A DNA stretch of 64,000 bases from Micromonospora sp. NBC_01813 (lineage in GTDB: Bacteria; Actinomycetota; Actinomycetes; Mycobacteriales; Micromonosporaceae): assembly GCF_035917335.1 (NCBI RefSeq), contig NZ_CP109067.1:3719001-3783000 (forward strand), written 5' to 3'. Positions 44,514-52,852 of the stretch are shown here, piece by piece. Positions within the stretch are counted from its first letter, which is position 1, and the number at the start of each line of letters is the position of its first letter. Both the position numbers and the translations under genes were made by a program. The notes below the pieces were generated by a model. It made no database searches and was not told the origin of the DNA. It worked only from the letters and a program-made list of their open reading frames with translations.

Positions 44514-44531
44514 TGGAGTGCCCGTACCGGT

Positions 44532-44546
44532 TACCGTCTTACTGTG
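44532..44546 (+). promoter_or_regulatory. Leaderless promoter of the ABC exporter operon
   Basis: TACCGT (44532-44537), 6 nt, then the GTG at 44544; no ribosome site. Confidence 0.55.
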
Positions 44547-46328
44547 GACACCGAGACAAATCGATCTTCCCGGCATCGACCCGCTGTCCACAACCTCTGG
44601 CGGCTGCGCCGGTATCTGCGCCCGTACCTCGGCCAGCTCGGCTGGCTGCTCGCGGCCGCGGCGGCGGCGACCGGAGCCGGCATCGCGATTCCGTTGGTCA
44701 TCGCCCAAGTGGTGGACGGGCCGGTCGCCGCCGGCGAGACGACCGGGCTGCTGGTCCTCGGTGGACTCGCCCTGCTGCTCGGGATCGTCGAAGCCATGTT
44801 GATCTTTATCCGTCGGTGGACGCAGAGCGCGTCGTCGATCGGCATGGAAAGCAGCATCCGCAGCGACATCTACGCGCACCTGCAACGGCTGCCGGTGACC
44901 TTCCACGAAGAATGGCAGTCCGGCCAACTGCTGTCCCGGGCCACCAGCGATCTGTCGGTGATCCGCCGGTTCCTCTCCTTCGGGCTGCTCTTCCTGATCC
45001 TCAACACCGCCACCTACGTCACCGTGGTGGCGCTGCTGCTGCACCTGCACTGGCCACTGGGCCTGCTGGTGGCGACCAGCGCCGTCCCGCTGTACCTGTT
45101 CAGCCGCCATTTCACCCGCGCCTACCTGCGGGTCTCCCGGCAGATGCAGGACCAACGCGGCGACCTGGCGACCCTGGTCGAGGAGTCCGCCCAGGGACTA
45201 CGCACGATCACGTCGTTCGGTCGGGGGCCGTTCCTCACCGAACGCTTCGCCCGGCGCTCCCGCACCCTGCACGACACCGCCGTCGTCAAGGGCCGACTAC
45301 TCGCCCGCGCATCGGCCCGCTACGACCTGGTGCCGAACGTGACCCTCGCGGTGGTGCTGGTCGCCGGGGCGGCCGCCGTCGCCTACGAGCAACTCACCAT
45401 CGGGCAGATGGTCGCCTTCGTCACGTTGCAGCTGATGCTGATCTGGCCGATCAAATCGCTCGGCTGGATCATCGCCCAGGCACAGGAGGCGATGACCGCC
45501 GCCGACCGCATCCACGAGGTCCTCGACACCGCACCGGCGATCACCGACCGGCCCGACGCCACCCGAATCCGGGTCGAGGAGGTCCGCGGCGAACTGCGCT
45601 TCGAGGGCGTCACCTTCGGCTATCCGGGCGCGGCGACGCCGGTGCTGCGCGGCGTCGACCTGACCGTACGGCCGGGTGAAACCCTGGCCATCGCGGGGCT
45701 GACCGGCAGCGGCAAGACCAGCCTGGTGTCGCTGGTGCCCCGGCTGTACGACGTCACCGGCGGACGGGTCACCCTGGACGGACACGACGTACGCGACCTG
45801 CGCCTCGACCAGCTGCGGCGATGCGTCGGCGTCGCCTTCGAGGATCCCACGCTGTTCTCGATGTCGGTCCGGGAGAATCTGACCCTCGGCCGGCCGGACG
45901 CCACCGACGCGGAGGTGCACGCCGCGATCCGGCTCGCCCAGGCCGACTTCGTCTACGACCTGCCGTGGCGGCTGCGCACCCGCATCGGCGAACAGGGGTT
46001 GTCGCTGTCCGGCGGGCAACGGCAGCGGCTCGCGCTGGCCCGCGCCGTGCTGGGCCGCCCCCGGGTGCTGGTCCTCGACGACCCGCTGTCGGCGCTGGAC
46101 GTACACACCGAGGCACTGGTGGAGCAGGCGCTACGGCGAGTGCTGGCCGGCACCACCGCGCTGCTGGTCGTACACCGGCCATCGACGGTGGCCCTCGCCG
46201 ACCGGGTGGCACTGCTGGAGGCCGGCCGGATCGTCGCCGTCGGCACCCACACCGAACTGCTCGCCACCGTGCCCGCGTACCGGGCCGTGCTGTCCGCCGA
46301 CGGACACGGCCTGGTCCGGTCCGCATGA
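44544..46328 (+). CDS. Heterodimeric ABC exporter half (type IV, MDR-like), subunit 1
   Basis: A 594-aa half-transporter: six-helix transmembrane domain (about 20-310) fused to a nucleotide-binding domain. Walker A GLTGSGKTS near 383, signature LSLSGGQRQRLALARA, Walker B VLVLDDPLSALD and switch His LVVHRPST. The residue after Walker B is Asp where the catalytic Glu is normal, so its own composite site should be impaired. This is the familiar asymmetry of heterodimeric exporters. Start by leaderless promoter; ATGA overlap with the second subunit. Possible drug or lipid exporter. Confidence 0.9.
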   Translation: MDTETNRSSRHRPAVHNLWRLRRYLRPYLGQLGWLLAAAAAATGAGIAIPLVIAQVVDGPVAAGETTGLLVLGGLALLLGIVEAMLIFIRRWTQSASSIGMESSIRSDIYAHLQRLPVTFHEEWQSGQLLSRATSDLSVIRRFLSFGLLFLILNTATYVTVVALLLHLHWPLGLLVATSAVPLYLFSRHFTRAYLRVSRQMQDQRGDLATLVEESAQGLRTITSFGRGPFLTERFARRSRTLHDTAVVKGRLLARASARYDLVPNVTLAVVLVAGAAAVAYEQLTIGQMVAFVTLQLMLIWPIKSLGWIIAQAQEAMTAADRIHEVLDTAPAITDRPDATRIRVEEVRGELRFEGVTFGYPGAATPVLRGVDLTVRPGETLAIAGLTGSGKTSLVSLVPRLYDVTGGRVTLDGHDVRDLRLDQLRRCVGVAFEDPTLFSMSVRENLTLGRPDATDAEVHAAIRLAQADFVYDLPWRLRTRIGEQGLSLSGGQRQRLALARAVLGRPRVLVLDDPLSALDVHTEALVEQALRRVLAGTTALLVVHRPSTVALADRVALLEAGRIVAVGTHTELLATVPAYRAVLSADGHGLVRSA

Positions 46329-48253
46329 CCGGCGAGCGGAACACGACTGCCGGGCAGCCGGAGTGGCGGGGGGTCGCCGACGACGCCGGTGATCCGCTGA
46401 CCGGGCTGACCAGCCCCGGTGACGAAGCCCGGCTTCGGGCCCGCAGCCGCGCCCTGCTCGGCTCGTTGGCCCGGCCACACCGGCGGATGATCGCGGTCGC
46501 GATCGCGTTGCTGCTGCTGCAGAACGCGGCCGCGATGGCCGGGCCGTACCTGGTGATGTTGGGGATCGACCGGGCCATCCCGCCGCTGCGCGACACCGGC
46601 GACGCGGGCCCGCTGATCGCGGTCGCCGCGGCGTTCGCGGTCGCCACGATCGCCGAGTACGCCGGTAAACGCAGCTTCCTGATCCTGTCCGCCCGGGTCG
46701 GCCAGGCGATCCTCTACGACCTGCGCCAACGGGTGTACCGCCACTTCCTGCGGCTGTCCGTCGGCTTCCACGAACGCTACACCTCCGGCCGGGTGGTGGC
46801 CCGGCTGACCAGCGACATGGACTCGATCGCCGAACTCGTCGAAGGCGGCATCGACGACCTTGTGCTCGCCGGGCTGTCGGTGATCTCGGTGGCCGGCATC
46901 CTGCTCTGGCTGGACCCGCCGCTGGCCGTGGTGACACTGCTGGCGTTTCCGTTCCTGCTGTGGATGTCGGTGTGGTTCGCCCGCGCCTCCACCGCCGCCT
47001 ACCGGCGTACCCGGGAGGCCGTGGCGCTGCTGATCGTCCACTTCGTCGAATCACTCGGCGGGGTCCGGGCGGTGCACGCCTTCCGCCGTGAATCCCGCAA
47101 CCAGGAGATATTCACCGAGGTCAACGACGGCTACCGGCAGGCCAGTCTGCGGGTCTTCCGGCTGATCGCCATCTACTCCCCCGGGCTCAAGGGCATCGGC
47201 AACGTCGCGATCGCCGTGGTCCTGACCTACGGTGGCTGGCAGGTGCTGCACGGCAACACCGAGATCGGGGTGCTCGCGGCGTTCCTGCTGTATCTGCGCC
47301 GGTTCTTCGAACCCATGCAGGAGCTGAGCCAGTTCTACAACTCGCTGCAGTCGGCCACCGCCGCCCTGGAGAAGCTCTCCGGCGTACTCGCCGAGCGGCC
47401 CGAGGTGCCGGAGCCGGACCGACCCCGCCCGCTGCCGACCCCGGTACGCGGCGCGGTGCGGCTGCACCGGGTCACCTTCGGCTACCGCCCGGACCGGTTG
47501 GTGCTGCCCGAGTTGACGCTGCGGATCCCGGCCGGGCAGACCGTCGCCCTGGTCGGCGCGACCGGTGCCGGCAAGTCGACGGTCGCGAAGCTGGTCGCCC
47601 GGCTCTACGACCCGGTCTCCGGATCGGTCACCCTGGACGGCGTCGACCTGCGGGAGATCTCCGCGGCCGACCTGCGCCGGCACGTCATCATGGTCACCCA
47701 GGAGAACCACCTGTTCGCCGGCAGCGTCGCCGACAACATCCGGTTCGGTCGGCCGGACGCGACCGACGCCGAGGTCGAGGCCGCGGCGCGGGCGATCGGC
47801 GCGCACGAGTTCATCGCCGGACTACCCGAGCGGTACGCCACCGACGTGCACCGGCGCGGCGGCCGGCTCTCGGCCGGGCAGCGGCAGCTGGTCGCCTTCG
47901 CCCGAGCGGTGCTGGCCGACCCGGCCGTGCTGATCCTCGACGAGGCGACGTCGTCGCTGGACGTGCCATCCGAACGGCTGGTGCAGCGGGCCCTGCAGAC
48001 GATGCTGCGCGGCGACCCGACCAGGCACAACGGCGACCCGACCGAGCGCAACGGCGACTCCGGCGGCGCGGCGGGGGTTCCCGGGCGTACCGCCCTGGTC
48101 ATCGCCCACCGGCTGTCGACGGTGCAGATAGCCGACCGGGTGCTGGTGCTCGACGGCGGCCGGATCGTCGAGGACGGCCCGCCGGCCGACCTGGTCGCCG
48201 ACGGCGGACGCTACGCCGCACTGCACCAGCAGTGGCGGGACAGCCTCAGCTGA
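46325..48253 (+). CDS. Heterodimeric ABC exporter half, subunit 2
   Basis: A 642-aa half-transporter with a short polar N-terminus, six helices (about 55-345) and an NBD: Walker A GATGAGKST, signature RLSAGQRQLVAFARA (LSAGQ rather than LSGGQ), Walker B VLILDEATSSLD with the catalytic Glu, and HRLST. It supplies the canonical Walker B while its signature is slightly off, complementary to subunit 1. A 21-bp in-frame repeat (48010-48060) encodes G-D-P-T-x-x-N units in a loop before the switch histidine. The ATG overlaps the stop of subunit 1. Its 3' end overlaps the convergent methyltransferase by 8 bp. Confidence 0.9.
   Translation: MTGERNTTAGQPEWRGVADDAGDPLTGLTSPGDEARLRARSRALLGSLARPHRRMIAVAIALLLLQNAAAMAGPYLVMLGIDRAIPPLRDTGDAGPLIAVAAAFAVATIAEYAGKRSFLILSARVGQAILYDLRQRVYRHFLRLSVGFHERYTSGRVVARLTSDMDSIAELVEGGIDDLVLAGLSVISVAGILLWLDPPLAVVTLLAFPFLLWMSVWFARASTAAYRRTREAVALLIVHFVESLGGVRAVHAFRRESRNQEIFTEVNDGYRQASLRVFRLIAIYSPGLKGIGNVAIAVVLTYGGWQVLHGNTEIGVLAAFLLYLRRFFEPMQELSQFYNSLQSATAALEKLSGVLAERPEVPEPDRPRPLPTPVRGAVRLHRVTFGYRPDRLVLPELTLRIPAGQTVALVGATGAGKSTVAKLVARLYDPVSGSVTLDGVDLREISAADLRRHVIMVTQENHLFAGSVADNIRFGRPDATDAEVEAAARAIGAHEFIAGLPERYATDVHRRGGRLSAGQRQLVAFARAVLADPAVLILDEATSSLDVPSERLVQRALQTMLRGDPTRHNGDPTERNGDSGGAAGVPGRTALVIAHRLSTVQIADRVLVLDGGRIVEDGPPADLVADGGRYAALHQQWRDSLS
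48010..48060 (+). repeat. In-frame 21-bp minisatellite in ABC subunit 2
   Basis: Two full units and a partial third, each starting GGCGACCCGACC or GGCGACTCC, encode seven-residue repeats of the form G-D-P-T-x-x-N. Confidence 0.75.
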
Positions 48254-49082
48254 TGTCCTTGACCGCCTGCAGGGTGTAGCTCAGCGGGACCCGCTCCCGG
48301 CGCTCGGCCAGCCGCCACTCGCCGTCGTCGTCGCCTTTGACCATCCGGCCGGGCAGCGCGTTCCACGGCACACTGTCGTGCTCGACCAGCCCGGTCACCC
48401 GCAGCCCGGCACCGGTGAGCGCGGTGAAGATCTCTCCGATGCCGTGGTTCCACGAGTGGGTCAGGTTGTGGCTGAAACTGGTGTCGGTGTCGACGTATGT
48501 GCCGCCCTCGTCCCACACCAGCGGCTCGGCCGTCTCGAAGTACGGCAGGTCGACCACGAGCAGGCCGTCGGGGCGGGTCTCGTCGATCGCCCACAGCACC
48601 GGGTGACCCTCCCGGATGAACAGCCGGCCGCCGGGGCGCAGCAGCGCGGCGACCGTGGCCGCCCAGCGGGTCACGTCCGGCAGCCAGCACAGCGCACCGA
48701 TGCCGGTGAAGACCAGGTCGAAGCCGCCTTCGCCGAGCAGCTGCACCGCCTGGTAGACGTCGGCTTCGACGTACTCGATCGGGGTCTGCGCGGCCTCGGC
48801 GATCCGGCGGGCCTGCTCCAGCGACGCACCGGACAGGTCCAGGCCGGTCATCCGGGCGCCGAGCCGAGCCAGCGACAGCGTGTCGGTGCCGATGTGACAC
48901 TGCAGGTGCACCCCGCGTACGCCGGTGAGGTCGCCGAGCCGGGGCAGGTCGAACCGCACCACGTCACTGAGCTGCGCCGGGTCGGCGAGCAACTGCTCGA
49001 CCCGGTAGTCCGGCGAGGCGGCATGTGCCGGGGCGCGTTCGTCCCAACTTGCCCGGTTGATCGCGAGATAGTCGGCGGTCAT
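48246..49082 (-). CDS. Class I SAM-dependent methyltransferase
   Basis: A 278-aa methyltransferase. Motif I is HLQCHIGTDTLSLARLGARMTGLDLS (G-x-G variant C-H-I-G-T-D), followed by motif II/III-like YVEADVYQAV and FDLVFTGIGALCWLPD. This matches the family typically starting NRASWDERAPAHA, annotated class I SAM-dependent methyltransferase, with unknown acceptor. The ATG at 49082 is chosen because the protein then starts MTADYLAINRASWDER. It is divergent from a GNAT gene 80 bp away. Confidence 0.85.
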   Translation of the reverse strand: MTADYLAINRASWDERAPAHAASPDYRVEQLLADPAQLSDVVRFDLPRLGDLTGVRGVHLQCHIGTDTLSLARLGARMTGLDLSGASLEQARRIAEAAQTPIEYVEADVYQAVQLLGEGGFDLVFTGIGALCWLPDVTRWAATVAALLRPGGRLFIREGHPVLWAIDETRPDGLLVVDLPYFETAEPLVWDEGGTYVDTDTSFSHNLTHSWNHGIGEIFTALTGAGLRVTGLVEHDSVPWNALPGRMVKGDDDGEWRLAERRERVPLSYTLQAVKDIS

Positions 49083-49150
49083 GTGGCCGACGATCCCACG
49101 TGGCCCCGCCACCGGGCACCGCATTTTCCGACCGGCCGGGGTGCATTGCG

Positions 49151-49165
49151 TATCGTTGCCCGGTG
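49151..49165 (+). promoter_or_regulatory. Leaderless promoter of the GNAT gene
   Basis: TATCGT (49151-49156), 6 nt, then GTG at 49163, no ribosome site. Confidence 0.55.
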
Positions 49166-49756
49166 CAGCAACCTGATCTCACCTCACAGGTCACCGCGGC
49201 CACCGCCGCTGACCGTACCCGTGTCGTCGACTCGCTGGTCGCCGCGTTCGCCGGCGATCCGGTGCTGCGGCACCTGTTCCCGGACGACGGCAGCTACCCC
49301 CAGCACGCCGGCGCCTTCTTCGGTCTGCTCTTCGACCGGCGGGTGCCGCACGGCACCGTCTGGACCATCGGCGGAGGTGACGCGGTGGCGATGTGGCAGC
49401 AGCCGGATGCCGTCGACGTCGCCGACGACACCGACGTCCTCGCCACCTTGCTGCCCACCGACGCGCTGGAGCGGATGCGCCGCTACGACCTGGCGGTACG
49501 CGCGGCACTGCCGGCCACCCCGTTCTGGTACCTAGGGGTGCTGGGCACCCACCCGAAGCGGACCCGGCAGGGTCTGGGCCGGGCGGTGATGCGGGTCGGC
49601 CTGCGCCGGGCCGCCGCCGACGGAGTCCCCGCGATCCTGGAGACCAGCAACCCGGACAACGTCGAGATGTACCGCCGCGCTGGTTGGCAGGTGACCCGGC
49701 AGATGGCGGCGGACCCGCTCACCATCTGGATCATGGAGCATTCCGGCGCGGACTGA
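49163..49756 (+). CDS. GNAT family N-acetyltransferase
   Basis: A 197-aa acetyltransferase. It has the typical actinobacterial N-terminus (VDSLVAAFAGDPVLRHLFPDD), the long central insertion, and the acetyl-CoA site LGVLGTHPKRTRQGLGRAVM followed by LETSNPDNVEMYRRAGWQVT. The GTG at 49163 gives the family length and fits a leaderless promoter. Related proteins are annotated as GNAT with unknown acceptor. No partner gene. Confidence 0.83.
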   Translation: MQQPDLTSQVTAATAADRTRVVDSLVAAFAGDPVLRHLFPDDGSYPQHAGAFFGLLFDRRVPHGTVWTIGGGDAVAMWQQPDAVDVADDTDVLATLLPTDALERMRRYDLAVRAALPATPFWYLGVLGTHPKRTRQGLGRAVMRVGLRRAAADGVPAILETSNPDNVEMYRRAGWQVTRQMAADPLTIWIMEHSGAD

Positions 49757-49840
49757 ACGGGCGGGATCCCCGTCACAGCGCGCCCGGGTACCGGGAGGTA
49801 ACTTGGTGCCCGCGCGCTTGACGGAACGGGGAGGGTCGCA

Positions 49841-50593
49841 GTGCGGTACGTGGCGATCGGCGACAGCTTCACCGAAGGGCTCGGCGACGAGTTGTCCGAC
49901 GGCACCACACGCGGCTGGGCCGATCTGGTCGCCGCCGGGCTCGCCGCCGCCAACGACCAGCCCGTGCAGTACGCCAACCTGGCGATCCGGGGACGGCTGC
50001 TGGAGCCGATCGTCACCGAACAACTGGACCGGGCGCTGGCCCTCTCCCCCGCCCCGACGATGATCACGCTCAACGGCGGCGGCAACGACATGCTGCGCCC
50101 CGGCGCGGACATGGCCCGGCTGAACGCGCTCACCGAAGACGCGGTACGCCGATGCGTCGCGGCCGGCGTACGGCTGGTGCTGCTCAGCGGCGGTGACCCG
50201 TCGGCGCGGCTGCCGTTCGGCACCGTGATGCGCCGCCGCGGCCTGGCGCTCACCGCCGCCACCGCCGACCTGGCCGCCCGGCACGGCCTCGAATTCATCG
50301 ACGTGTTCAACGACGTCGAGATCCGCCGCGAGCAGTACTGGTCCGACGACCGGCTGCACCTCAACTCGGCCGGGCACCGCCGGGTGGCCAGCCTGGTGCT
50401 CGACGGACTCGGGTACGCCACCGAGGCGCACGTCGTCGACCCGGCACCGGTCGGCCGCCGCAGCCTGCTCGCCGAGGCCCGCTACTACCGGCAGTTCGTC
50501 GCCCCCTGGGTGCAGCGCCGGCTCCGCGGCCGGTCCTCCGGTGACGGACGGACCGCCAAGTACCCCGACTGGGCACCGGTCCAACCGGCCTGA
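49841..50593 (+). CDS. SGNH/GDSL family hydrolase
   Basis: A 250-aa esterase-like enzyme without signal peptide. Block I reads YVAIGDSFTEGLGDE with nucleophile Ser in GDSF; block III is LNGGGNDM; block V is WSDDRLHLNSAGHRR with the catalytic Asp-x-x-His. GTG start at 49841 with GGGGAGGG about 7 nt upstream. The C-terminal 40 residues are basic. Typical bacterial SGNH hydrolases deacetylate or cleave acyl esters; the substrate is unknown. It lies just before the IS607 insertion. Confidence 0.88.
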   Translation: MRYVAIGDSFTEGLGDELSDGTTRGWADLVAAGLAAANDQPVQYANLAIRGRLLEPIVTEQLDRALALSPAPTMITLNGGGNDMLRPGADMARLNALTEDAVRRCVAAGVRLVLLSGGDPSARLPFGTVMRRRGLALTAATADLAARHGLEFIDVFNDVEIRREQYWSDDRLHLNSAGHRRVASLVLDGLGYATEAHVVDPAPVGRRSLLAEARYYRQFVAPWVQRRLRGRSSGDGRTAKYPDWAPVQPA

Positions 50594-50870
50594 GCCGTCT
50601 GGTTCAGCTCCTCTCCGCCTGGCCGACCGATCGACGCGGGGTCGCGCCACCTCAATCGACTGTGGTAAACACACTACGGGCCGTGGGAGTTAGCCGCTCT
50701 GAGAAGCCTGCAGTCGGGATAGAGCCCGATCGCGATTACCTGAAGCTCTGTCCACGGCCGATATTCACCGGCCGTCGTCATTGGAGCAATGGTTCCAACG
50801 CATCCCGACGCCGAAAGGTGGGGGCAGTGGCAGCTAGCGTGTTGAGCATCTTTAGGACTCTTGAATGTCC
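50594..50870 (+). other. Non-coding stretch ahead of the IS607 element
   Basis: About 280 bp with no convincing gene. Local composition is more A+T-rich than the surroundings. Toward its end, TAGGAC (50853-50858) and GTCCTA (50867-50872) form a 6-bp inverted repeat separated by 8 bp that overlaps the spacer and -10 of the tnpA promoter, a likely TnpA or repressor site. Confidence 0.5.
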
Positions 50871-50886
50871 TATAATCGTCCGGGTG
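50871..50886 (+). promoter_or_regulatory. Leaderless promoter of tnpA
   Basis: A perfect TATAAT (50871-50876), 7 nt, then the GTG at 50884. An inverted repeat spans its upstream edge. Confidence 0.6.
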
Positions 50887-51468
50887 AATCTTAAGGAGTG
50901 GGCAGCGTCGCAGGGCGTCGCGTACATCACCGCACGGCGGCAGTACGCGGCCGGCACGCTGCCTGTTCCCACATACCGACTCGGCCGCCTGATCATGGTC
51001 GGTGAGCCGTTGACTACCGCTCGGCGCGGTCGGGGGCAGGTGGCGGTGTACGCCCGCGTCTCATCCGCCGACCAGAAACGGGACCTTGATCGGCAGGTCG
51101 CTCGGGTAACTGTGCGGGCGACCGGGCAGCATCTTGCTGTGGACCGGGTGGTGACCGAGGTCGGGTCCGCGCTGAACGGGCGTCGGAGGAAGTTCCTCGC
51201 TCTGCTGCGTGACCCGTCGGTGTCCACGATCGTGGTCGAGCACCGGGACAGGTTCGCCCGGTTCGGCGCCGAGTACGTGGAGGCCGCGTTGGCCGCGCAG
51301 GGACGACGGCTGCTGGTCGTTGACCCCGCCGAGGTCGACGACGACCTGGTGGGTGACGTGACCGAGATCCTCACGTCGCTGTGTGCCCGGCTGTACGGCC
51401 GCCGGGTGGCGGCGGACCGTGTCCGGCGGGCGGTCGACGCTGTCACCGGTCCTGGTGGTCCGACGTGA
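50884..51468 (+). CDS. tnpA: IS607 family serine recombinase (transposase)
   Basis: Serine-recombinase transposase (194 aa). N-terminal MerR-like HTH (NLKEWAASQGVAYITARRQYAAG) followed directly by the catalytic domain: VAVYARVSSADQKRDLDRQ with the nucleophile serine in RVSS, then LLRDPSVSTIVVEHRDRFARFG with the conserved arginines and RDR motif. This HTH-first order is specific to IS607. GTG at 50884 by leaderless promoter. It catalyses insertion and excision through a 5'-phosphoserine intermediate. Its TGA overlaps the tnpB GTG. Confidence 0.92.
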   Translation: MNLKEWAASQGVAYITARRQYAAGTLPVPTYRLGRLIMVGEPLTTARRGRGQVAVYARVSSADQKRDLDRQVARVTVRATGQHLAVDRVVTEVGSALNGRRRKFLALLRDPSVSTIVVEHRDRFARFGAEYVEAALAAQGRRLLVVDPAEVDDDLVGDVTEILTSLCARLYGRRVAADRVRRAVDAVTGPGGPT

Positions 51469-52838
51469 AGGTGATCCAGGCGTACCGGTTCGCCCTCGAT
51501 CTCAACCCCGGTCAGGAACGTGCGGTGCTGGCGCACGCCGGGGCCGCCCGGGTCGCCCACAACTGGGCGCTGGCTCGGGTGAAGGCGGTGATGGGCCAGC
51601 GGGCGGCGGAACGCTCCTATGGCGTCGCCGACGCCGGTCTGACGCCTGCTGTCGGCTGGAGCCTTCCGGCGCTGCGCCGGGTCTGGAACGCGGCCAAGCC
51701 CGACGTGGCGCCGTGGTGGTCGGAGGTGTCCAAGGAGGCGTTCAACACCGGCCTGGACGCCCTCGCCCGCGGCTTGAGGAACTGGGCCGACTCCCGCAGC
51801 GGGAAACGAGCCGGTCGTCCGGTCGGGTTTCCCCGGTTCGCGTCCCGCCGCCGCACCACACCATCGGTCCGGTTCACCACCGGTGCTATCCGTGTCGAGC
51901 CGGACCGCAAGCATGTGGTGCTTCCGCGTCTGGGCCGGTTGAAGTTGCACGAGTCCGCGCGCAAGCTCGCCCGGCGTGTGGAAGCCGGCACCGCCCGGAT
52001 CATGTCCGCCACCGTGCGACGCGACGGCGGGCGCTGGCATGTCGCGTTCACTGTCGAGGTCGAGCGGGCCGAACGCAGCCCGGCCCGACCAGGCTCGGTG
52101 GTTGGTGTGGACGTGGGTATCCGGCATCTCGCGGTGCTGTCCACCGGTGAGCTGGTCGACAACCCGCGTCACCTCGTGGCCGCGCGAGGGAGGATGCGTG
52201 CGTTCGGCCGGGCGTTGTCGCGCAGGCAAGGCCCGGACCGGCGCACCGGCCAGCGTGCGTCGAAGCGGTGGGAACGGGCGGCGGCCCGCCTCGGCCGGGC
52301 GCATGCGCGGGTCGCTCATCTGCGCCGTGACGGCCTGCACAAGCTGACCACTCGCCTGGCCCGCGAGCACGGCACCGTTGTGGTGGAAGACCTGAATGTG
52401 GCCGGCATGCTGCGCAACCGGCGGCTGTCCCGGCATATCGCCGACGCCGGATTCGCCGAGATCCGCCGGCAACTCGGCTACAAGACCTCGTGGAACGGCG
52501 GCCGGCTCGTGGTGGCCGACCGCTGGTACCCGTCCAGCAAAACCTGCTCGGCATGCGGCGCGGTGAAAACCAAGCTCGCCCTGTCCGAACGGATCTACAC
52601 CTGCACCGCCTGCGGCCTGGTATTGGACCGAGACCTCAACGCCGCACGCAACCTTGCCGCCCTTGTGACGGCAACCGCCGGGAGTGGCCCGGTGGCTGGA
52701 CGTGGAGCCGACCGTAAGACCCCGCTTGCCGGGCTGGTGGCTGTGAAACGTCAACCCGGCACCACTCAAGCGGGTAAGACCGGGACCGTCCCACCGCAAG
52801 GCGGGACTACCAATCAAATGCTCACCAGAGCGCACTGA
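51465..52838 (+). CDS. tnpB: TnpB RNA-guided nuclease (IS607-associated)
   Basis: Transposon-encoded RuvC nuclease (457 aa), ancestor-type of Cas12. All three catalytic acids are seen: Asp in GVDVGIRHLAVL, Glu in VVVEDLNVAGML and Asp in DRDLNAARN. The zinc ribbon CSACG / CTACG is complete. The N-terminal WED/REC part begins VKVIQAYRFALDLNPGQE. The last ~60 residues (from GSGPVAG) are low complexity and probably encode guide-RNA scaffold at the nucleic-acid level. GTG at 51465 by GTGA overlap with tnpA. TnpB uses an omega-RNA whose guide is the DNA flanking the right end. Confidence 0.92.
   Translation: MKVIQAYRFALDLNPGQERAVLAHAGAARVAHNWALARVKAVMGQRAAERSYGVADAGLTPAVGWSLPALRRVWNAAKPDVAPWWSEVSKEAFNTGLDALARGLRNWADSRSGKRAGRPVGFPRFASRRRTTPSVRFTTGAIRVEPDRKHVVLPRLGRLKLHESARKLARRVEAGTARIMSATVRRDGGRWHVAFTVEVERAERSPARPGSVVGVDVGIRHLAVLSTGELVDNPRHLVAARGRMRAFGRALSRRQGPDRRTGQRASKRWERAAARLGRAHARVAHLRRDGLHKLTTRLAREHGTVVVEDLNVAGMLRNRRLSRHIADAGFAEIRRQLGYKTSWNGGRLVVADRWYPSSKTCSACGAVKTKLALSERIYTCTACGLVLDRDLNAARNLAALVTATAGSGPVAGRGADRKTPLAGLVAVKRQPGTTQAGKTGTVPPQGGTTNQMLTRAH
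52700..52830 (+). ncRNA. Putative omega-RNA scaffold of TnpB
   Basis: TnpB guide RNAs arise from the 3' part of tnpB and the right end. Here the stretch contains a hairpin at 52788-52807 with a GCAA (GNRA) tetraloop and one mismatch, and another ACCCG / CGGGT stem at 52754-52774. The guide would be the sequence just past the right end. Extent is approximate. Confidence 0.4.
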
Positions 52839-52852
52839 AAGGTAACGGCTTC

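Larger units (their letters stand above)
50843..52824 (+). mobile_element. IS607-family insertion element (TnpA serine recombinase + TnpB nuclease)
   Basis: Gene content, order and the GTGA overlap of tnpA and tnpB define an IS607-type element. The ends given are provisional: TGAGCAT at 50843-50849 and its reverse complement ATGCTCA at 52818-52824 are the best inverted match outside the genes. If correct, the last codons of tnpB belong to the target. It sits between the SGNH hydrolase gene and the XRE regulator. Both proteins look intact, so it may be active. Confidence 0.7.
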
